A DNA stretch of 22,350 nt from a virus. This document shows, one piece after another, positions 16,301 through 22,350 of the stretch (position 1 is its first letter; each line of letters opens with the position of its first letter). The stretch is taken from the IMG/VR virus record IMGVR_UViG_3300007345_004483, positions 1-22,350 of that record. One strand, given 5' to 3'. The translations under genes were made by a program, and so were the position numbers. The notes below the pieces were generated by a model. That model was not told the origin of the DNA. It saw only the letters and a program-made list of their open reading frames with translations, and ran no database searches.

Positions 16301-18755
16301 TTTGTTTTTTAGTTAAAGCACCTCTAAACAAATGATTAAATAATCTATCGTAGTGCAAATGTGCAACTTCTCTTACAATGCCGTCATCAAAATACTTTTG
16401 TAATAACTGTGGTCTTGTCTCTCTATTTGCTAACGCTTCTTCTTTAGTAACAACATCCATTGGATGTACACCAGGTTTCTTTCTTCTCTTACCTGCTCTG
16501 TAGTTACCACCAAATAAATGATCAAAGTTATTAGATCCATATCTACGTGAACTAGCAGATTGCCATTCAATTGCTTCATCTAACGGATTACCTAGTAAAT
16601 CTTTAAACTCTACATTCTTGCTTGTCCAACGTGCAGCTTCTGTAGTGTTAGGTTTTTTAAGAAGACCTAATGACAATACAGATAAAGGTCTGCTAAATAT
16701 ATTGTCATAACCACGTGTATACATACGTACTTGCTCTTCACCGACAACACGTAATAACCAGGCACCACGTAATAATACGAATGGTTTCCAAAAGTCACCG
16801 TAGTAACTGTCTATAATCTTTGCCATAGTTCCTGATTTAATTTTAGAAGGTAGCTTGCTAAACATGTCTATACCTTGTTCAGACGCTTTAGCTCTAATTA
16901 AAGACATAGAGTTCATAGCTTTTGCTAATTGTCCAGGATCAGGTAAAGGTATTGTACGTTCAATAAACTCTGTTAACAAATGCGGATCAGGATTAACAAA
17001 TGCTTTATTGTCAATAATTGTTTGGCTTATCTTTGCACCAGGATTAGCTACGTTATTACCTGTTACAGAGTCTATAAAATATGCACGTAGTTCAGGTAAG
17101 TAATCTTCAAAGATCCTGCTAAATGTATATGCGTCTTCTGCATTTACACCATAGTTATCTACTAAATCATCAGCAGTAAACTGAACCATATCTTTTACAA
17201 CGTTAAACAAACCTGTTTGATCTCCGTCTTCTAAACGTATAGCTCTGTTAAGTATTTGATTCTTCGCAACAGTATCCATTGTTGTTTGATCCATAAAACC
17301 TTTTAAGTTTGTTACAGCGTCATCTAACTGATTGCTATCAACATATCTATAAGGAAACTCCCCTGCATATGTAGATAGTATTCTTGCTGATCTATTAGGA
17401 CTATCCATAAGTTTTGTCTTAATAACTTTTTTAGCACCAAATAATTTACCTGTACCTTCAGGTACTCCGCCTAACAACTCTTCTGTAACACCACCTAAGA
17501 ACCTACCTATTGCACCTACTGTTGGTTTTTGTCCTGTACCCATAGGTCCAAAAGGATCTTCTAAAAATTCTGTAAGTAAGTTTTTAACTGCTGCTTGTTT
17601 ATCTGCACTAGATTTAGTAAAGTCTTGTGATATATCCATAAAAGCAGTAATAGCTTCTCTATCAGTAATACCAGTAAGTTCTATAAACTTGTTAGGATCA
17701 TCTAACTCTGCAAAATAATTAATTAACTTTTTGCCGCCTTCATCTTTAACTAAGTAATTAGATACTGATCGACCTGATATAAACGGTAAACCCCAACTTT
17801 TGTTTACAGCACCAATGTATTCTTTTTGTGCTTTAGTCATCTTATCTACAGGTGTATCATTTAAAATCTTTTCTAAGTAATCAGGTATCTTTAATGATTT
17901 TCTACCTTTAGTAAATGCACCCATACCTAATGTTAAATAGTTTGCAGGATCTAAGAACAATGCTTTACCTGCGTCTAGTACACCTGATACAACATTAAAT
18001 GTTCTTGTATTTGGTTCTGCAACTTGTAGTGCTAAAGATCTGCCTAAAGATATGGGAACTGTACCTTTTTCGTTACTAATAGTAAAATTCTCATTACCTT
18101 CCTGCATTTGTCTATCTATAGAAGTTATTGGTGTACCTAAATAGTTTTGTATTATTTGTTCTGCTCTACCTTGATCAAATCCTGATCGTATCATGTATTG
18201 GTACTCATCATAAAATTTAGACTGTGGATTTTGTGCGTCAAAGGTTTCAGATACAGGTAGGAATCCTTCACCTAAGTTAATCTTTTTGCCTTTATTAATT
18301 TCACTAAATAACTGCTTAACAGTTGATTTACCGCTTTGTCTATATGCGTCAGCAAAAGATAGATTTTCTGCTTTGTCACCAAACGTACTTGCTATAAATG
18401 AATTAATAGGACGATCTACTGTTGTTCTATATAAATCTTCTAGTCCTAAAAATCCTAGACGTACACCTGCTTGTAAAGGATCAAAGACTTTATCTAGTAC
18501 TGTCTTGCTATTAGATTGTGCAATCATTTTAGATATGTCATTTAACACTTGTGCTTCAGGTTTAACTTGCAATGTTGTTAAGGATGTAATTACATCAGGT
18601 GAAAAATTAGGATATGCTTTTGCAATTGCACTAGCACGTAGTGCGTCTTCTTTAGTTATAGAGTTCTTAGCTCTTTTGTATGTAGCTTGTCTTTGCTGCA
18701 GCTCTTTATAAAAGTTAGCTTCCTCTGCAGGATTATCTCTGTGAAATGTAGCCAT
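13371..18755 (-). CDS. Giant internal virion-type protein (1794 aa)
   Basis: Largest gene of the window. Its ATG overlaps the preceding TAA (TAATG); no Shine-Dalgarno sequence is visible, so coupling is likely. The protein is mostly helical. Notable segments are FWKPFVLLRGAWLLRVVGEE at 655-674, which may bind membrane or form a core helix, and a basic stretch at 752-760 (YRAGKRRKK). A coiled coil spans about 1082-1200, a conserved-looking patch FPFGEAYIEIMTTWAKLLKE lies at 1246-1265, and a hydrophobic run at 1340-1360 (ALEIVPGIGPAVAIPASFFV). I have a recollection of similar '..W.RLL.ENP...RR' segments in large internal proteins of podoviruses. There are no T7/N4-type RNA polymerase motifs and no muralytic motif. 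An ejected core protein is the best guess; a tape-measure role is less likely given the uneven composition. Confidence 0.65.
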   Translation of the reverse strand: MATFHRDNPAEEANFYKELQQRQATYKRAKNSITKEDALRASAIAKAYPNFSPDVITSLTTLQVKPEAQVLNDISKMIAQSNSKTVLDKVFDPLQAGVRLGFLGLEDLYRTTVDRPINSFIASTFGDKAENLSFADAYRQSGKSTVKQLFSEINKGKKINLGEGFLPVSETFDAQNPQSKFYDEYQYMIRSGFDQGRAEQIIQNYLGTPITSIDRQMQEGNENFTISNEKGTVPISLGRSLALQVAEPNTRTFNVVSGVLDAGKALFLDPANYLTLGMGAFTKGRKSLKIPDYLEKILNDTPVDKMTKAQKEYIGAVNKSWGLPFISGRSVSNYLVKDEGGKKLINYFAELDDPNKFIELTGITDREAITAFMDISQDFTKSSADKQAAVKNLLTEFLEDPFGPMGTGQKPTVGAIGRFLGGVTEELLGGVPEGTGKLFGAKKVIKTKLMDSPNRSARILSTYAGEFPYRYVDSNQLDDAVTNLKGFMDQTTMDTVAKNQILNRAIRLEDGDQTGLFNVVKDMVQFTADDLVDNYGVNAEDAYTFSRIFEDYLPELRAYFIDSVTGNNVANPGAKISQTIIDNKAFVNPDPHLLTEFIERTIPLPDPGQLAKAMNSMSLIRAKASEQGIDMFSKLPSKIKSGTMAKIIDSYYGDFWKPFVLLRGAWLLRVVGEEQVRMYTRGYDNIFSRPLSVLSLGLLKKPNTTEAARWTSKNVEFKDLLGNPLDEAIEWQSASSRRYGSNNFDHLFGGNYRAGKRRKKPGVHPMDVVTKEEALANRETRPQLLQKYFDDGIVREVAHLHYDRLFNHLFRGALTKKQRDQRMKEFVEGSSARAREIIEEYSQGGPTYKARMSTAGGRFAYTESIYARANQLAGGAFDQNLDVLDDLANKINIDDLDFGKTPFPLSVEKTANTNIFEMLVRNRLNRIDGKQYTTETLDDFFDSIQNGDKSLYQSVKKTLMSDEYINDLPNVVAVGKTDYIDDVGKMEFYTNKAFDALMGQRTDNASRSPVFRQAYWRTIYDMLPYMSAKMRNTMMEGGNYIVGGKEFNVSGALNANLPGENLMSSIRADIGLPAQKLRKADTEINIDMFQRKIKELNDRDKKAGLDYQDVDEEFDKFQTAYLKRKGDLDKQITDKTEELAKLELDITGTYGSGVSYEDDIVPMNVKKKVDDLQEDIFDLESKLESNKELFDKNLETRSELLGFTDKSGDVDLIDRIAKARALTEVQELLYDLTKRKKVAYNLRGIFPFGEAYIEIMTTWAKLLKENPEIARRGQVTVNALRGDNPFSPVEGEGFLGQDEVTGEEVFYYPMIDDLASDALFGEDRQVGVRFPGYASSLNLALEIVPGIGPAVAIPASFFVNASPNFDEAKKILFPYGLPDVRTAGDLISAAGVPAWLRNTYQALYAYNEDVGQNEITRIASNTTIDVYRILKANGSDDRTSQQQEALMKEARSIARNLTLIKAASQFVGPVGLNPRFDIGNDKNAGHVYSMQILADRYREMLQTPPKDEITGQFLYAPGDNYSATKFFIDEFGFNPLDIATPKTVVVEPRPVDERGVKFQLENPEIFENYTFTAQYAIPQGGGGPFDYEAYVRTIANEQREPLKPEEWLAKRNQRLGEFFMEDKRVSTLQTYDITDPYQNQMREREMALSRDIARSKFPGFDSTIPGLPQTSTLDMQFEELKNWEKSRTLSQTPVGKDLRVVLGFIETLEKRALVVGLSKEGWKTSRSMLKERQQLRDTIGMLINKNPDFQILAERVLLPLFQERTDFLEDLQYDYDTLNEYGVYLPNLPGTEDI

Positions 18756-19213
18756 TAGAGATTACGCTGCGTTCTACCTACCTGTCTATCAGAAGCAAAT
18801 TTAAGTAGTCCTAGAAGTTCTGAAGTAGGATTAACTTCTGCCATTGCACGTATAAGCATGACATCATCAGGTTCTAAAAATTGATCTTGTGTTGGTGGAG
18901 ATTGATACTGTCCTAGATTATCTTCTCCAGGTGCAAATACATCTGCTAACCCTGATGGTAATCCACCTAACGGTGCAGGACCTGGTTGTGGTTGTGCAGC
19001 AAAAGTTTCTTGTGGTTGTTCTATATTTCCTTGTCTAACTTGATCAACAAGTGCTGATTCTTCTCCTGCAGACTCATTAACCATGCCACGTACATCATCT
19101 ATTGTTGGTGCAACACCATCTGTCCTACGTGATAATTTACCTGGACCACTTACAGCTGCAGGTCTTTTGACTCCGCCTCTACGTCCACGATTCCTACTAC
19201 TACCAGTTGCCAT
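18755..19213 (-). CDS. Small basic-headed conserved-type phage protein (152 aa)
   Basis: ATG at 19211-19213 has a near-perfect AGGAGG six bases upstream, and the gene overlaps the 73-aa gene by 14 bases. The N-terminus is very basic and glycine-rich (SSRNRGRRGGVKRPAAVSGP), followed by GKLSRRTDG. The middle is Gln/Pro-rich and probably disordered (QETFAAQPQPGPAPLGGLPS). The C-terminus has helices (PDDVMLIRAMAEVNPTSELL) and ends basic. The 'GPGKLSRRTD' segment after a basic leader is one I associate with small proteins near the portal gene of actinobacterial phages. A DNA-contacting or portal-associated role is possible but unproven. Confidence 0.65.
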   Translation of the reverse strand: MATGSSRNRGRRGGVKRPAAVSGPGKLSRRTDGVAPTIDDVRGMVNESAGEESALVDQVRQGNIEQPQETFAAQPQPGPAPLGGLPSGLADVFAPGEDNLGQYQSPPTQDQFLEPDDVMLIRAMAEVNPTSELLGLLKFASDRQVGRTQRNL

Positions 19214-19421
19214 CTAGATCCTCCTGTTTACCAAAAAATATTATTAATCCTTGTGGTATATATTGTACAGTCATTCCTTGTGGCATAGAAGAAATTGTTG
19301 GTTCATCAAATAATTCTTCTTCGTGATCAGATATTTCTATCAATGTTTTTTGCCATACATCAACTAAACAATTGTTGACTATCTCTCCAAATATCATATT
19401 CACTTCTTCGTTAGGCGCCAC
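19200..19421 (-). CDS. Small acidic hypothetical protein (73 aa)
   Basis: The start is GTG at 19419-19421, supported by AGGAGG eight bases upstream, and it overlaps the portal stop by 11 bases. The protein is acidic, with a helical first half (IFGEIVNNCLVDVWQKTLIE), an acidic middle (SDHEEELFDEP) and a short beta-like end (MTVQYIPQGLIIFFGKQEDL). No family recognised. The tight packing on both sides and the strong ribosome site support a real gene, and its position between portal and the 152-aa protein suggests a minor head or packaging function. Confidence 0.7.
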   Translation of the reverse strand: MAPNEEVNMIFGEIVNNCLVDVWQKTLIEISDHEEELFDEPTISSMPQGMTVQYIPQGLIIFFGKQEDLDGNW

Positions 19422-21159
19422 CTTGTAAACCTCCTAGTAATAATGATCTCACATCAGGTGCAGGTCCAGGTTGTGGTTGTTGACCACCACCCATCATCTG
19501 CTCTAATAATGCAGCTTCACCTTCAGGTACTTCAGGTTCTGTAGCTGTATAAAACTTATCTAATATTGATTGCATGTCATTAGGACTTTTGTATATCTGT
19601 ACCAACGCCATTGTTGCTTTAGGATCTCCTTGACTTGCTTGTACCTTTAACGTCTCAAACAAAGTTCTTTCTGCTTCGTCTTTAAGTATTCTATCATTTA
19701 TTTTCTGTACGTTATCTAATCCGTCCATGTTTTCTTGCAAGGTTTCTTTGTCTATGATACCTGCTTGTAGTAACTGTAAACCTGACACAATCTTTGTAGG
19801 TTCATCGAACCCTGCCATGACACCATAGACACGTCTTGTTTTGTACATTCCTGTAATGTCTGTAGAAGGTGTATAGTTTTCAGCATATGCTGTACCGTTT
19901 AGATAACCTGCTAATGGTTTCTTAGTATTGCCATTAAGTGCTTCATCCATTTCTAAACGTTTATAATCAAGCTCTTCTATTGCTGTTCTAAGTGATAGCT
20001 GATATTCTTTTACGTTTAGATCAACGGATGATAATAACTCTTGCAATCCTCTACCAGTAACAAAACTGTTAGGAGATATTGCGTCATCGCTTACTGGATA
20101 ACTAGATCCAACTCTAAGCTGTCTCTCTATACGGTCGATCTGTGTAAACAACTGATACGGTATATTATTTGGTGGTTTAGCTACTTGTGAACCAGGTGTT
20201 AGATAATTGACTGCAAGTCTACCTCTCTTGTAATTCCCGCTCTCTAGCTCTCCTATAATATTTGTTTCAGTAAATACACTGTCTTCCATTGCAATTATGG
20301 ACAAGACGTTAATCTTAGCCATAGCTGCCATCAAACCTAAAACATGATCGTATTGACCTGATAGTCTGTCAAAACTAAAACGCTTTGATACAACAAATCG
20401 TGGTCCCGATTTTAATGGATTAGGTGTGAAATCTAATATTTGTTTTGATTCAGGTAGGAATACATAAGTACCTTCTTCGTCATAGTACTCAACTAATTCT
20501 GTACCTTCACCTGTGTGGTTATCCCAACTTCTATTGAAACCGTCATGATATTTAAACTTGCTATATCCTGATGGGAACGCACTGTTTTCATCAACAGTTA
20601 CTTTAGCTTGTGGGTACATTGATTTAATAACTTGGTTAGGAACTAAACGTATTAACGCCAACTCTTTAGGTTGTTGATCTGCGCCGTAGTATCCTGGATA
20701 ACAATCGTACGGATCTCTTAGTTCCGCATGTGGATACATGATTCCTTCAGGTGATCGCTTTTGTCTAATGATCCATACACAAAAACCATAACCAGGTAAC
20801 CATCGTGCAGCTTGTGGTAACTGCATATCCATTTTAGATGAAGCGTCTAAACTTGTAACAATACGTTCTAGCTTATCTGCTTTTGCTTTAGCTCGTTCAC
20901 TTTCTGCATAAGCGTCTACTTTTATGTCAGGCATACGTCCTAACTTCTGTGCTAAATGTTCTAAACCTGAATTAATAAGATTAGGTATAGGTAAGTCAAC
21001 ATCATAGTTTTTTGCTTCTTGACCTAGTAATGCAGAGATACCGTTAGTACCACCATTCATAATAGAACGTACTCTATCACGGTACTCGAAATGACCGCTT
21101 TGTTCGTGCATTCCTTTTAAATCGTCTGTCTTGATTAACAGCTCATCTGCGTTTAGCAT
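19411..21159 (-). CDS. Portal protein
   Basis: 582 aa from ATG at 21157-21159, which overlaps the terminase stop as TAATG. An in-frame TTG two codons earlier (21163-21165) has better spacing to the GAGG ribosome site and is an alternative start. The portal forms the dodecameric ring through which DNA enters and leaves the head. Support comes from size, position right after the terminase, and pattern: an N-terminal helix with YRDRVRSIMNGG; NLINSGLEHLAQKLGRMPDI; a beta-rich wing with RDPYDCYPGYYG; a long helix region (LGLMAAMAKINVLSIIAMED) of the stem/crown type; TGRGLQELLSSVDLNVKEYQ; and a C-terminal low-complexity tail (GGGQQPQPGPAP). No fused MuF or protease domain is present. Confidence 0.85.
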   Translation of the reverse strand: MLNADELLIKTDDLKGMHEQSGHFEYRDRVRSIMNGGTNGISALLGQEAKNYDVDLPIPNLINSGLEHLAQKLGRMPDIKVDAYAESERAKAKADKLERIVTSLDASSKMDMQLPQAARWLPGYGFCVWIIRQKRSPEGIMYPHAELRDPYDCYPGYYGADQQPKELALIRLVPNQVIKSMYPQAKVTVDENSAFPSGYSKFKYHDGFNRSWDNHTGEGTELVEYYDEEGTYVFLPESKQILDFTPNPLKSGPRFVVSKRFSFDRLSGQYDHVLGLMAAMAKINVLSIIAMEDSVFTETNIIGELESGNYKRGRLAVNYLTPGSQVAKPPNNIPYQLFTQIDRIERQLRVGSSYPVSDDAISPNSFVTGRGLQELLSSVDLNVKEYQLSLRTAIEELDYKRLEMDEALNGNTKKPLAGYLNGTAYAENYTPSTDITGMYKTRRVYGVMAGFDEPTKIVSGLQLLQAGIIDKETLQENMDGLDNVQKINDRILKDEAERTLFETLKVQASQGDPKATMALVQIYKSPNDMQSILDKFYTATEPEVPEGEAALLEQMMGGGQQPQPGPAPDVRSLLLGGLQGGA

Positions 21160-22350
21160 TACCAAAAAACCTCGTTGTATTCACTTTGCTTATAATAACT
21201 ATAGGATGGATTATAGTCTGCTTCTGCTTCAGCTAACATCATTTTTACATTGGTACGTATTCGTTTCATAGGGAACCAACTAGCCATTACTAAGTCAGTT
21301 TTAGTTCCTACGTTACGTGAGTTACTTGCACCTGCTTGTGAAAAATAGATTAACTGTTGTCTAAAGATATTTACTTTACGTTGTGTAGTTGAGTCAGAGT
21401 ACGGTATGTTTACTTTTTCTTGTTCGTACATACCTACCATACTGGTTACACCAAATGTAGGATCCCATTTATTTTTATAGGTTTGATGTCCCTCTATACG
21501 TACACCATGATTAGCTGCCCATTGTTTTATGTCACGGTCTTGTCCGATCGCTCTTTGAAAACCGTTCTCTTCAATTACCCAATGTGCTAACCAATACTTG
21601 TCATACCATTCCTTCATAAGTTTATGTGCTTTTTGTACACCACCACCTTGATCATTCTTGATGTCTACAAGCCATACCTGTTGTGTCTTAATATTATATG
21701 CCCACAATACTGCTGCTTGATATCCTGTACTAGCAGGATCGAGTCCTGCAATAAGTGCAGTACCAGGTGGTATGTCTCCTAACTTACGTGACTTGTCTAT
21801 ACATTTATCAATCATCTCTGCTGTAAACAATGCCATACCGTCAGGTACTGCTTTGTTAAGATATACCATCTCAAATATATTTCTACCGCCTGTTGTCTCT
21901 GCTGCTGCTAACTGTTCTAATAACCATTTATGAGATCGTCTTGATTGCCATAACATATGTGGTTTATGATCTAATGACTCATCTTCTAATGGTATTTCTA
22001 AATCATGCGCTCTATCTACAATAGACTCCCATGCTTTGTTCTCTAAGAGATGATGGTAAAGATCGTCGGGGTGCTGTCTTGATCCAATGACAACCATTCC
22101 TGTGTGTTCTTCTTTACGTGACTGTAACGTTGTGGTCCACCAGTTCCTGGTGTTTTCTCTAGCACTTGGTTGCACAGTACTTCCATGATCTTCGATGTCG
22201 TCTGCAATAATAAGGTCTGCGTCTCTGGAAAGGATTTTACCTCCTTTTCCAATTGCGACAAGAGTTGGCGACTTAATACCAGAGACTGTTCTAGTTGCAA
22301 CAGTAAATTGACTGGACGACCAACTTTTTCCACCTCTATTAGAAGGTCTA
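21159..22350 (-). CDS. terL: Terminase large subunit (3' portion; N-terminus outside window)
   Basis: Packaging motor ATPase-nuclease. The frame is open to the right edge, giving 396 visible codons, so GTG at 22173-22175 is internal and not the start. Walker A lies outside. Walker B reads ADLIIADDIED (22188-22220). TGMVVIGSRQHPDDLYHHLL (about 22040-22100) matches the 'GTR.h.dDLY' coupling motif. The RuvC-like nuclease domain shows LIAGLDPASTG with its first Asp at 21738-21740, then WVIEENGFQRAI with an acidic pair near 21570, and TKTDLVMASWF with an Asp near 21295. All three acidic positions of the nuclease are therefore present. The C-terminus is tyrosine-rich (NPSYSYYKQSEYNEVFW) and the stop overlaps the portal start. 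Confidence 0.93.
   Translation of the reverse strand, partial: RPSNRGGKSWSSSQFTVATRTVSGIKSPTLVAIGKGGKILSRDADLIIADDIEDHGSTVQPSARENTRNWWTTTLQSRKEEHTGMVVIGSRQHPDDLYHHLLENKAWESIVDRAHDLEIPLEDESLDHKPHMLWQSRRSHKWLLEQLAAAETTGGRNIFEMVYLNKAVPDGMALFTAEMIDKCIDKSRKLGDIPPGTALIAGLDPASTGYQAAVLWAYNIKTQQVWLVDIKNDQGGGVQKAHKLMKEWYDKYWLAHWVIEENGFQRAIGQDRDIKQWAANHGVRIEGHQTYKNKWDPTFGVTSMVGMYEQEKVNIPYSDSTTQRKVNIFRQQLIYFSQAGASNSRNVGTKTDLVMASWFPMKRIRTNVKMMLAEAEADYNPSYSYYKQSEYNEVFW

Noticed and set aside
13371-18755. Virion RNA polymerase in the 1794-aa protein
   Set aside because: Size is suggestive, but the motif patterns of the T7/N4 polymerase family (for example the lysine-rich motif B helix ending in YG) were not found.
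22173-22175. GTG as the start of the terminase
   Set aside because: The upstream in-frame sequence contains the Walker B motif and stays open to the edge, so this GTG is an internal valine codon.
22043-22333. 96-codon minus-strand frame at the right edge
   Set aside because: It is out of frame with the terminase, whose frame is open to the window end and carries Walker B and coupling motifs across the same bases.
1-22350. CRISPR array, diversity-generating retroelement, integrase or transposon
   Set aside because: No regularly spaced repeats, reverse transcriptase motif, recombinase catalytic pattern or terminal inverted repeats were seen.

Overview
The window is the head-and-packaging region of a double-stranded DNA tailed phage (Caudoviricetes). 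Every gene I accept lies on the minus strand and is tightly packed, so transcription runs from the right edge to the left. The DNA is AT-rich, roughly one third G+C by eye. Genes use ATG, TTG and GTG starts, AGGAGG-type ribosome sites and all three standard stop codons. There is no integrase, transposase, CRISPR array, tRNA or rRNA gene. The host cannot be read directly. The strong Shine-Dalgarno sites argue against a Bacteroidetes host. The putative scaffold and the 152-aa protein recall head proteins of actinobacterial phages, so a low-G+C aquatic actinobacterium is a tentative guess.

Layout in transcription order: the terminase large subunit runs in from the right edge (its N-terminus lies outside); then a portal protein; two small conserved-type proteins (73 and 152 aa); and a block of about 15.5 kb (3218-18755). 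This block holds very large, mostly soluble proteins: 1794, 593 and 1590 aa, a 292-aa lysozyme-like protein, two helical proteins of 413 and 439 aa, and a 57-aa membrane protein too short to be called by most gene finders. A 181-base leader with hairpins leads into a scaffold-like protein and the HK97-fold major capsid protein. A strong hairpin follows, then a beta-rich 114-aa protein, a 311-aa probable neck protein, and the first 50 codons of another gene cut by the left edge.

The block between portal and scaffold has no recognisable tape-measure protein. Its content (giant helical proteins, one muralytic domain, one short membrane protein) fits a set of internal virion proteins that travel with the DNA into the host, as in podoviruses; this is inference. 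The most striking gene is the 1590-aa protein. It joins an N-terminal GNAT acetyltransferase-like domain, a Nudix hydrolase domain with a split Nudix box, and an ADP-ribosyltransferase-like domain of the kind found in phage 'polyvalent proteins'. It may be a virion-delivered multi-enzyme effector acting on host protein modification and NAD/ADP-ribose chemistry.

At the whole-window scale, a by-eye reading of both strands found no copy of GATGC/GCATC, although all near-neighbour pentamers are common. Asp-Ala pairs are written GAC-GCN even though GAT is the usual Asp codon. This looks like selection against a restriction or methylation site.
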